A stretch of 64,000 bases of DNA from Pochonia chlamydosporia 170 (taxonomy: Eukaryota > Ascomycota > Sordariomycetes > Hypocreales > Clavicipitaceae): positions 744,001 through 808,000 of the forward strand of contig NC_035794.1 of NCBI RefSeq assembly GCF_001653235.2, read 5' to 3'. The position numbers were made by a program, and so were the translations under genes. Every line of letters starts with the position of its first letter. Position 1 is the first letter of the stretch. Positions 1 to 9,755 of the stretch are shown here, one piece after another. The notes beneath the pieces were generated by a model. It saw only the letters and a program-made list of their open reading frames with translations, was not told where the DNA came from and did not search any database.

Positions 1-457
1 GGATATTGGTACGGGAGAAATCAGGATACATGGGAACAGAGAACACGGAACACGGAACACAGGAAACAAAAGGATACAGGGAGCAAAGTCTAAAACAGAC
101 TACGGGCCACAGGACGTCACTCGTTGTTATAGTAAAAGCATTATTAGAACCAGGATTGCCGTATACGGTGTCAGTAACAATACAAGTGGGAAATCACCAC
201 CAAATAAATAAGCTTATAAAACCTGCCACAGGCCACATCATATCAATCAATCTATACGACCATCATTCTGTCAAGCTCTGTATTACAAGCAAGTCTACAC
301 CCTACCACCATGCAAGAAAAACCCTTTTAAAGCCTCCAAGCCGAAATATCTAGCCCAGAGATAAAGACCATTTTTCATCCCCATCACATGCATGTCGCTT
401 CGTCGCCCTTGGCCCTTCAAAACAGTACATGCGCAACAATTTCCTCTCATCCAACCT
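1..457. other. Spacer downstream of the eIF3d gene
   Basis: No convincing gene is seen here. The stretch holds the presumed 3' untranslated region of the minus-strand eIF3d gene next door. Near its left end there is a short direct repeat (about positions 40-64) of a GAACACG-like unit. The reading frames in it are short and show no family resemblance. Confidence 0.6.
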
Positions 458-2337
458 TTACTCGTTATCCTCAGCCTCCTCCTCACCTTCCTGCTCATCC
501 TCGTGGTCGTCCTCCTCGTCGAAACTACCGGCGGGGACTTCGTACAATCGAAGAATAGACTTGTTAGGGTCCTTGACCAGGACGAACTTGCCCTCCTCGC
601 GCTTGAGACACATATCCGCAATGGTGCGGACAATACCCCAACCGTTGGAGAGGGACAGGTTCATCTGGTTAGCGAAGTCGCGGGGTTTCCAGCCAACGAC
701 GCCGAGGATGACGTGCTTGTCGTTGGAGCGGGGGTTGACTCGCGAGACGAATCTATAAATGGTCAGTATGTTGTGTCAAAAGAGTATAGTGGGGAGACGA
801 AAACGTACCCAAGCTTCATGATATCAGACTTGGACAGAATGCTCTGCACAGTCCATCTAGCCAGCTTGCAGCTGTTATTCTTCATCTCAGTGGCAACCAC
901 GGCACCACGCTGGGTGACAAGCTTGCTTCTCCAGTCGAGAGCACCGCCACTGCCCTGAGCCTTGCTGTCAAACTCGTTGAGGGCACGGATCGTGACGAGT
1001 TGGTCTTCACCGCCGGCGGCGCCCTTCTGGACGGCGTCCACTTCAGTTCGGACAACCAGGTACACGGGCTCCTCTTCGTTGGTCGACAAGTCGAATTTTC
1101 TGTACTTGTAAGCCTTGCTGGCGGGCGGGTCGGTATCCTCGGAAGAGTTGTAGAAGGGGTTCGCCTGGCTCATGTTGACCTTGGAGGTCTCGCTCTCGTT
1201 CACAACTTGGTTGGCAAAGTTGTGGTTGATATAGGTGGCTTCCTCGGCGAGCGCAGGAGGCTGGTTGATGCTATCCTTGCCGCCGTCAGCAGCGTCGAGG
1301 GGAGCATCAGCGGCGTTCTCATTGACAGTGACCATGTCCAGCGTGGCATTGTCCCGCTTGTCGAGGAAGATCTTGTTGCCCTGGCGCACAATGACAATGT
1401 CCCAGGGGTAGACAGAGCGAGGGGAGCACATGAGCATGGACAGAATGGTGTCGGTGGCAAAGATGGTGGCCACGTCCTTCTCAGCGAGCTCCTGGATGAC
1501 GGGATCGGAGGAAGTGGTGACGTTGTAGGCGGCTCGGTCAATGGCCGTGAGCTTCTTCTCCGCACCCTTGACGGGCTGCTTGTCGAACGAGCGGTCGTAG
1601 TAGTAGAGGAAACCGTAGTCCTCGAGGTCTTCGCCCTCGTCAGCGTCCAGGTTCAGCTTGGCAAGGCGGTTGAAGTCAATCTCCTCGAGCAACTCCCAGT
1701 CAGCCTTGATGTTAATGCTTGCATCGCGGTTGCGAGCAGGCTTGTCGTAGTCCTTCCAGCCGAAGCGACGGCCCCGGGCACCAGTGTTAGATCGACCGCC
1801 TCGGTCGTAGCCTTGTCGGCTGGCTCCAGAACGCTGAAATTGACCTCCTCGTCCGCCACGGGTATCACCCCGGCCACCACGCTGGCCACGGCCTCCTCTG
1901 GTGAAGACAGCTCCGCGACCGAATCGTGATTTGGTCGAGTCTCTGGTGTTGCTGACGAGGGAGAAGGTTGATTCGTCCTCGGCGGGTGGCGCGTTGAAAG
2001 TGATTGCATGGCTGGCACCGTATGCTTGCTGATCTGAATTGAAAAAGATATGTCAGCGAACAGAAACTGACAAGATTGATTTTTTTTTTTTTCCTATCTT
2101 CCGTTTCCCACCCGGAACAAGGCACTTACCTCTGTAGTTTCGGTTGTACTGAGATCGGCCACGGTCCCGGTCTTTGCCTTCAGCAGTCCAGTCGGCCATG
2201 CGGCCCAACTTGTCGCCCTTGGAGAACGGCGCATAGGGGATGCCATTCAAGGTGGTTTCGGTGGTGACAGAGGGGCCCCATCCATCGCCCGGCGGGCAGC
2301 TTTCGCAAATTTTGACGTAGTCGAGAGAGTCAGCCAT
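458..2337 (-). CDS. eif3d: Eukaryotic translation initiation factor 3 subunit D
   Basis: This gene encodes eIF3d, the eIF3 subunit that in other eukaryotes sits near the mRNA exit of the 40S ribosome and can contact the 5' cap. The coding sequence joins 2130-2337, 809-2033 and 458-752 (introns of 96 and 56 nt) and gives 575 residues, the usual length for the family. The start [12 protein letters not shown] is preceded by an in-frame-consistent leader. Recognisable features in order are the N-terminal segment PPGDGWGP, an Arg/Gly-rich stretch just after the first intron, the conserved core [15 protein letters not shown], and the C-terminal [17 protein letters not shown] followed by an acidic Glu/Asp tail, all typical of eIF3d. 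Junctions keep frame at both introns. The Arg/Gly-rich stretch is a likely RNA-contact or methylation region (inference). S. pombe calls the orthologue Moe1. Identification is firm. Confidence 0.95.
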
Positions 2338-2904
2338 CCTGAAGACTTGTCTGCTATACAAGCAAGCAACCAGGGGTGGTGATGTATGTGAGTGGCAGAG
2401 AAGCGGCGTAAGGCTGTCTCTATCGCTTCGCGATGCAGTGAATTTGGACTTCTCGAAGTTGAATGAATTTGTGGTGGGGTGTGGGGCGGGCTGCCGAAAA
2501 CTTGCTCCGCCCCGCGGCGACAGCTGGCAGCAGCTGGCAGAACTCACGCCCACACAAAACATGAAACCCACATTTCCAATTCTGCATTTCGAGAGGCAAG
2601 ACATTTGACAAACTTCCATGTGCAAACTAACCAGGCAATTTCACCATATGACGGGCAGAATTTGTTTGCAGACTTCAGCTTTCATGAATTAAACTAAAAG
2701 ACATTGAAACGTATGGCACAATCGAATTTCTAAAATATTCACACAAGTTGTGGACTTGCTCCGCTGCCAACAGCACCGTAAACTCCCACACAAAACTCCA
2801 GAGTCACCTCCTTCGCTAGAAAGTAGCAACAAATTTCATTGCCGACATTTTTGCATTGTAAACTTGTCATCAGTGAGCGAGCACCGCAATACTGCCAGAA
2901 TAGT
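2338..2904. other. Spacer: eIF3d promoter and bZIP 3' end
   Basis: This stretch contains the 5' side of eIF3d and the 3' side of the upstream bZIP gene, which is on the same strand. Just upstream of the eIF3d start the minus strand has a pyrimidine-rich leader. No additional gene was recognised. Confidence 0.5.
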
Positions 2905-4377
2905 TTAATGGGCCATGATCTCCGGCTGCAGGCCTGAGGGCAGCACACTTTCAAAAGCGTCTCTTAATTCAAACTCTTCCATGACAGCTCCAAACCTGGT
3001 TGCGACTGTTAGCCAGCAGGAAGCAAAAACGGAAGTCAAAGTAAAACCAAAAATTAAAATAGACAAAGAAAAGGAAGAGAAACATGGAGACAATACAACT
3101 CACCCGTAACACCTCACTTTGCGTCCCAGCTCCGCGGCAATTCTGGCAAAGTCCTCGGGCTGGAAGTCGGCGAATCGTGGGTGGCTTAGAATCATGCCCC
3201 AAGCCATGACGGGAGTAATTTCGCCATCAAGATCAAGGCGCTTACTCAAATCAAGCAACGTGGAAAGATTGGCCTTGCTAATCTCCCACGTTCCTTGAGC
3301 AGGATTCGTCCCGTTCCCGACGTCGTGGGTGTGTGTGTTTCCAAACGGTGTCTTTGTCGTCAGTTTGCCAAACGGCGCGGGTGGACAGGAGGCCATGAGG
3401 GCGTGGCCACATGGGTCACCACCCTCCGACCTATCGGTAAGAAACGGTAGATGCTGCATGCAGGGCTTCTCAAGTCTGTTCGGTGCATCGGTCAGAACCG
3501 AAATCGTTAGCAAACTCCATCTCTGTAACCCCCCATGATGAATATGGGCCCCGTCAAGGAAAAGGCAGTTCCTTCTCACTGTGGGGGAGGTGATAGGTAG
3601 GCCCTTGAGGAAGCGGGATTATCGTACGTTAGAACGAAGTCAATGCCTGCTTGCTCAAAGTCAACGCCTTTGCTTGCAGACCGTTGCGCGGCGTTGCGCA
3701 TATTTTGCCCAGTCATAGGCTGGAAATTGTTGGAATGGCCGGTTGATGCCCCGGATTGTGAGCCAGGTGAGAAGGACGCATATGAACCTGGAGCACCACC
3801 ACTGTGGCCTGGGCTCGCGCCGGCTGCGCCAGGGCTACCTTCATCGTCGCGGTCGCTCCCTCGTGGAAATTGTATGCCGTGCTGAGCCATGATGGATTTC
3901 AGGTGCTTGTTCTCAGCCAAGAGTTTTTCTTTGCTTTGCGAAGCATTGCTGTACAGCTCCTTTAGCCTCAAAACTTCATCCTCGAGAGCCTTGATATACA
4001 GCTCCTTGCGCTCACGATGGGTCCTGAAGCAACTGTTAGCTCGTTTACCAGGTTTTATGGTCATGGTTGACCGCGAAACTTGCCTCTGTGCCTGTCTGTT
4101 CAACTCTTGCCTCCGAGTTAGAGCAGGTTTGCTATCGGGCTTTGGGCCACGCCTCTTTGGCGGGTTCCCATCTTGTGTAGCAGGTCAGTGAGCAACTCAA
4201 GCCTCTTGATGTATTTTCAGATGCATCAACCAACTCACCTCGCGTGATTTTCTTCTCTGTCAGTGATTTGAGAAAGCCAAGATTGAGCGGACTCCGGTCT
4301 TGGCTCGTCGAAGTACCTTCAGGGGAGCTGTGGGATTGAGCGCTCCCAAACTGGTCCGGCGACAATGAAGACGACAT
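2905..4377 (-). CDS. bZIP transcription factor (Yap/Pap1-like basic region)
   Basis: This is a nuclear DNA-binding protein of the fungal bZIP class. The coding sequence joins 4239-4377, 4084-4171, 3628-4023, 3104-3475 and 2905-2995 and gives 361 residues with every junction in frame. Residues 52-76 form a Lys/Arg-rich region, and the basic motif NRQAQRTHRERKE (71-83) fits the Yap/Pap1 signature NxxAQxxFR with His where Phe is usual. A leucine zipper follows (LEDEVLRLKELYSNA and onwards). Pro/Gly/Ser-rich linker sequence precedes a C-terminal domain with GHALMASCPP, TWEISKANL, DGEITPVMAW and KVRCYGFGAV, which looks like a conserved module in filamentous fungi. The third intron (4024-4083) needs a GC donor. 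The target genes are unknown; no symbol can be assigned from sequence alone. Confidence 0.85.
4024..4083 (-). other. GC-AG intron inside the bZIP basic region
   Basis: On the minus strand the exon ends CAGAG and the intron begins GCAAGT and ends CTTCAG. Only this junction joins NRQAQR to THRERKE in frame. The nearby GT, two bases into the CAAGT, does not restore the frame with any nearby acceptor. The intron is 60 nt. Confidence 0.75.
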
Positions 4378-6919
4378 GGCCGCGATCGCTGTGTCGTCGT
4401 GTTATCTGACTTCCACTCTAGGCTGCCTTGAAAGATTGGCGCCGTTGACTATGGTTATATCTGGAGGCGTCCGATGGCCGGGAAGGATGACGCTCCGTCT
4501 GAGACAAAAAGTGTGGTGCGGGTTCACAACGAGCTAATTCAACCAAATTCCCAGGCAACCTCTCACAAACAGCACAATGTTCAGGCGACGGAGACCAACT
4601 CGTCCAGAAAGCAGCAAGACAGAAGTATTTCGCCGCAACGTAACAATGGGTCGGGAAAAGGGACGACGGCTAGTTAATCAAACTGAAGTATGTGAATGAG
4701 TTGGCGGGTGATGCGCGATGGGTGATGGATAGGTCACTACACAGGCCAAAGGTTGGACCAAGTTCAAGTCAAAGTCCGGGACCCAGGGACTGCACAGACA
4801 AATTAACCAACAGTCCAGATGTCTGGTCGAGTCGAGTCGAGTGTGGTAGAGTCGAAAGAGAGTCAGGGCGCACCCGCGGCGGGGTCTGCGGAGGTTCAAC
4901 CGCCGCTCAAGCGTCAAGTGGTCTGGTGCCGGTGCTGGTGCTGGTGAATTTGCACCAGACCTCAAGAAGGTGGTCAAGGTGCCACCTTCCTTCAAAGTTG
5001 CTTCAATGTCAAGGTTCAAGGTTGGCTTTGCTGCGGCAGCGTCGGCTTACGTACAGCCGTAATACGCTCTGGTTGGCCTCCCAAGCTGACTGATGGTGGC
5101 AATGGGAGGGTTCAGGTTGGTCCTCCTCCAATCCGGTTGGTCAGGGTTTGGTTTGGTGCAACTTGACCAGACCAAACCAGTCCAGACCGCGGAGCACAAC
5201 AAGACCGCAATGTTGAATTGGCCTCAATCAATCAATCGATCATCCATCAATCAATCAATAAATGCCACCGACAGCCTCGCCCACAACACACAAGGTCCGT
5301 GTGCTCTGCTCCGTACGGAAAGTATCAAATGGTTGAGTTGCGTTTAGCGCGATCGTGGCAAATACGCCTCAAGAGCAGGTGCCAAGAAGGTCTGGTCTGG
5401 TGCTGGCGAGTTGTTCCAGATGTCTGATTGATTTGACCCAGATCAGTTGAGGCGAAGCAAACTAATAAAAAGTGAAGAAAGGTGATTCGAGTTGCAAATT
5501 AGCAACCAAACTTTGAGTGTTGATACTTCTTTGTTTGTGCTGAGCGAGAGTAACATTGAACTGCTTGATGTATTGTAGTGGCAGCAACTTTCAATTTGCA
5601 AGATGCACTCGCCAGACCGATCAATTTGATGCAACATTGAAGTCTCCGCACCCAAGAGCCCTGCCCTGCCCTGTCCTGTCCTGGTATTTATTATCCAAGT
5701 TCCGAGTTGACTTGACCAGGCCGAGACGGCATTCAAACCTGCCAGCCTCCTAACGGTCAACTGCAAGTGCTCAGCCCTAGAGACTTTAGTGTTTGGTATA
5801 TGTACCAGACTGCTAAAAATCATTCCTTTCCTCCAGGCCGTACTATAAATGGCTGCACTTGCGTCTCGCGATGCGTATCTCGTAGCTCTCATCGTCGCAT
5901 GTTGGATCAGACGACTGCCGAGCAATGCTTGGCAACTCCGGGTTTCTGGACATAAACCAATCCATCCCCCCCTGATTGCCGTCATGTGTCTCGGAATCGT
6001 CTCCAATCCCGGGATCCGGGCAGCCCAGTCCAGCACAGTCCAACGACTGCCTCGACAAGCATGGGCCAGACCCTCACTCGTGCGAATTGGTCGGTCGAGC
6101 ATAATAGGTAATGCACCGTGCCCATTTTCTTACCATTGCTGGAGAACCATTGTCTGGCCGTTGGGAGTGACATATTTCACTGGCTCGGTGAGAGTCAATT
6201 CATGTTGCGTTGTGCCTGCTTCGGCACTGGTCGCTGGCTATAGGTACCTCGGTACTTAAGTGCTTTGATAGTGCAGCCCGATCATGGGGGACGGAGTAAA
6301 CAGACCAGATCAGACCAGATCAGACTCCATCCACGCTACTCCGTGCAATGGATCAAATTCTCAGTCAAATTAGCTCTCGAAAAATGGATGACGAATGGTT
6401 GTCACTGTTTGATCTCCCCAACAATCTGGGACAGGTTTGGTCTGGTTACTCAAGGACCAGGCCAAACCAGACCAGACTCCCTCCTTCTGGTCGTGCTGAT
6501 TTGTCCTCAATGCTCAATGATCAATGCTCCATGCTCAACGCTCAACATTGAACGCTCATACAAAAGCTGCCAGGCCCAAGCATGCACCATTCCGTCGGCA
6601 ACCAAACAACCCCGTTTTGCCCTTGCTTCTGGCCCTTTCCAGCGCAGTGCATTGATAAGACGAGACATTAAGCGAAGTTCCATCATCGCACCAGACTCTC
6701 AAAATAAAGCCGCCACTCAGCCATTTCCCATCAAACTTTGGCCGCGTTCCCTGCGTCCCCTGCAAACCCGGCTCTAGAAATCCGCCGCGGCGGCACCACC
6801 AGACTCTCACATCACCACCAGACATTCTCAAGTTAGCACCCTCGGGCCAAGGGCCTGGAGCCAGGAGCCAGAAGCCAGCCACGTCTGCAACAAGTTGGGA
6901 GTCTGGTTGGTGTGCCACC
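4378..6919. other. Gene-free region with CAGACCAGA-type runs
   Basis: No gene was recognised in this 2.5 kb. It includes the bZIP promoter (just above 4377) and the acyltransferase promoter (below 6920). It carries several runs of the CCAGACCAGA/TCTGGTCTGGT type, for example near 5160-5185, 5388-5405, 6301-6325 (CAGACCAGAT repeated) and 6436-6480. A minus-strand open frame at 5443-6102 has no family resemblance and is taken as chance. Confidence 0.5.
6301..6325. repeat. Tandem CAGACCAGAT copies
   Basis: Two and a half copies of a 10-bp unit (CAGACCAGAT) sit in tandem here. Similar CCAGACC runs recur in other spacers of this window. Confidence 0.7.
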
Positions 6920-7977
6920 ATGTCCTGGCACTCGTCGCTTTGGTCTCATCTGAGGGGCGTGGGCATCACACTGCCGTGGCTGTTGTACCTGTTGCTGGCA
7001 GATATACTTATCTCTCTGCTTCTACCTCTTGCGCTGGTTACCCCCAGATTCGTCTATGATGCTTCGTCTCAAGTAGCCTTTACCGTCTGGGCATGGATTC
7101 AGCTCATATTCGAGATTCTCAATGGAGCTCGCATTGACATCTCCGGCGACTCCCTGCCCCGGGGTGAATCAGCTGTCGTTGTTGCCAACCATGTCGCATG
7201 GTCCGACTTCTACATGATCCAGGCTCTGGCCCAACGGTCCGGAATGCTGGGGTATTGCAGATACTTTGCCAAGAGTCAGCTCAAGGTGGTGCCCTTCCTG
7301 GGATGGGGTCTCTGGGCAATGGGTATGCCCATGGTCAGTCGGAACTGGCTCAAGGACAAGGCCGAGTTGGATCGAGTGTTTTCTGGTGTTGTGAACGACA
7401 GATTCCCTACATGTCAGTAACTTTTTGTTCCCAAACTACAATGCTGACAATCGCGGGCCTTCCGTCCTTTTCTCCCTTTTGTCTTTTCCCTCTCGTTTCA
7501 CTTCCCCCTTTACTTTCAGTCTCTTAGTCTTCGTTTCTAACCCGCTTTGCAGGGCTCATCAGCTTCAGTGAGGCAACCCGGTATACCAGCAAAAAGTTTG
7601 ACGAGTCTCAGGCATGGTGCAAAAGAACTGATAAGCCACAACCAAAGAACCTTTTATACCCTCGGACAAAGGGCTTCATTACCACTGTTCAACACTTGCG
7701 TAAAGCCCCACACGTCAAAGCTGTGTATGACTTTGCCATTGCATATCAGCATAAAGACACCTTCCATGAGGCCCCGTCGATGTGGGACACGTTGAGTATA
7801 CCGGCATTGACCACGAGACATCGATACAGGTTCCATATTCATGCCAGAAGGTTTTCTCTCGACACTTTACCAGAATCCGATGAGGACTTGGCCAAGTGGC
7901 TTGAGCAGAGGTGGGTGGAAAAGGGTGAATGGCTGGAGTCCCTCAAGCAAACTTGGGCCGTCACAGGCTCGTCATGA
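6920..7977 (+). CDS. PlsC-type 1-acylglycerol-phosphate acyltransferase
   Basis: This is a membrane acyltransferase that moves an acyl chain from acyl-CoA to a lysophospholipid, probably in the ER. The exons are 6920-7412 and 7553-7977 (intron 140 nt), giving 305 residues. An N-terminal membrane segment (about residues 14-60) precedes motif I NHVAWSDF, which matches the NHx4D catalytic box, then FAKSQLKVVPFLGWGLWAMG and the motif SEATRYTSKK, in the position of the EGTR box with Ala for Gly. FITTVQHLRKAP follows. The domain order and the EATR variant suit the eukaryotic AGPAT3-5/Cst26-like group (lysophosphatidate or lysophosphatidylinositol acceptors), but the acceptor cannot be decided. Yeast relatives are near 390 residues with hydrophobic C termini. 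This product lacks one, and 7978-8269 looks like its lost tail. Confidence 0.88.
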
Positions 7978-8269
7978 TTTGTCGCCGCACAAGAGCATAT
8001 GCAATGACCACTTTTGCTTGCGAAGGTCGCCATTGTAAGCTTGATCTGCATTGGAGGTACAACTTCTCAGCAATTTTACGGGGTTTGGGGTCTAAATTGG
8101 AAACCAGGTGCTGCAACATGGACGAAAGCCCTTCACAATTGCTGTCGCGATAGCCGCCTGCTGGATGTTTCTCCTCTCCAACATTTTGTGACGGCTTTAC
8201 ATGTATTTTGGTTACATCTTTGCACCCCCAGCGTCAATTCTCATATTGGAGCTCTCAAGCTTCGAGTAG
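7978..8269 (+). pseudogene. Apparent C-terminal tail of the acyltransferase, interrupted by TGA
   Basis: Directly after the TGA stop at 7975-7977 the same frame continues with coding-like sequence, meets TGA at 8005-8007, and reaches a good donor GTAAGC at 8035. A 73-nt intron ending CCAG at 8107 joins, in frame, an exon at 8108-8269. That exon encodes a hydrophobic segment (FTIAVAIAACWMFLLSN), a third TGA at 8189-8191, then LYMYFGYIFAPPASI and a terminal TAG. All three interrupting codons are one CpG transition away from CGA (Arg). The total of about 378 codons would match the family length. Decay of the tail is the simplest reading. Stop-codon readthrough is less likely because none of the TGA contexts is the CTA type. 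Confidence 0.5.
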
Positions 8270-9755
8270 CAAGGCGTGGATCAACACCCCCGCACATGAT
8301 GGAACAGTGCGTGGGTGCTCAGCAGCAGGGTAATTGCGATTGCGTACCAGTGATGATAGTTTCTCACACAAAACCGTAGAGTGATAGTGGGAGAGCCAAA
8401 GGGTATTCGGCCAACCATGGCTACCACATACCTACCCCGTAGGTACCGAGCAATACCCAATTGTAGACTGCGATATATTAGTGCGTGCTTTGCTATGGGC
8501 AAACTTGTCTAGCCGCAGAACTGTACCCTTTTGTGTGCCAACCATTGTGACTCAGTTGCCCCTTATTCTGGCACCATTAACGCTCCCCAGAGTCAGGAAT
8601 CTGACTTGGTGTTGTCTCATTGGCGCCTATGAGACAACTTGACCGCAGAAGTAGACTCAATCCAACTCATCAATTTCAAATTTCGTAATCAAGCTAGGAG
8701 AATGGCCGCGGGACCAACCCCGCGGCGGTACAGTAGTTAGGGTGGCAGACCGAATTATCAATTAAGACCTGGAACATGGACCGGTGAGTTTGCTTGGTCA
8801 CATTGGATCGACGCAAGTCAAACCATTCAAATTGAGACGGTGGGTTGCTGCCCCAAGGCCTTCCCAGCACACATGCAGGCTAAAGCCCAGTAACACCGGT
8901 GAAGACGAAGCCCCGGCCCCTATGACAGTCGAGCACACCAATTATCCCAAGAATTCATTGACAGCCCCAGCAACAATGATGTTTTTTTGGTTTTTTAGCG
9001 GCACTTGGCCCTCGCAAGTGCGCTGCAAATACAGCCGACGCTCAAGACGAAGTGGCCTGTGTGGAGGCTTGGGACCCGTGAGCTGGTGCATCGAAGGAGG
9101 CGGCGTGCTAGCCCCAGAGATGGTGTGCCGTGATTGGCTGGGATGGATCTTTCCCCGCTTAATGTGTCATGAGAGGAAACGCGACCACGGCATCTGGGAC
9201 GGTCTGCTAACGACAATCGTGAAAGAGAAACCGTTCCAGTCCTCCTGGTTCTCTCATATCGATACCGCCTGTTGGACTGTTGTTTTTCCTACCTTCAAAT
9301 CAAGCCAGATATCATCACTGAAAACCGCCAATCGACGTCACACCGTCAGCCCCCAAGCAGCCGAGCGGTTCTTGCCGCTCCATTGCCCGCTCGGTGCTCT
9401 CCGTTGGACCTTTGGTTCCCGTCTTGGGTGAGACTGCGTGTGGGAGTGTTTGTGGGTGTGCATATGTGTTCCTGAGCCGCCTGGCGAGACGTCTTCCATT
9501 ACCCTCACACGACGACTGCGAGAGTCACGACACCATTGACCACCAGTCATGTATCCTGCTCCCACGCTCCTCTAGTTCTGGCGCGTTTGCCAGACTCCCG
9601 AGTCTTCCAGAATACAACTACGAACGACAACTTTGACCCCTCGTTTCGAGCCACGCTTGGTGCCAATCGACCTGTCGCTTCGCCCCTGGCGATCCCGCAG
9701 TTCGAACTGCACAGGATCGGGACACGAACGGAGTTGCGAATAATCCAAGGGCAAC
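8270..9755. other. Promoter and leader region of rim15
   Basis: No further gene was seen. The right half is the presumed promoter and untranslated leader of the rim15 gene. A 215-codon plus-strand frame at 8784-9431 has no recognisable domain and is judged spurious. Palindromic elements such as CTACCCCGTAGG occur near 8431-8445. Confidence 0.5.

Noticed and set aside
3476..3627. Direct continuation of the bZIP frame through 3576
   Set aside because: That frame stops at 3576, and a 152-nt intron joins VLT to LEKPCMQH in frame, restoring the conserved C-terminal module.
5443..6102. 219-codon minus-strand frame
   Set aside because: No family motif, composition like surrounding spacer, and overlapped by other frames of similar quality.
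8784..9431. 215-codon plus-strand frame upstream of rim15
   Set aside because: Lies in the presumed rim15 promoter and shows no recognisable domain.
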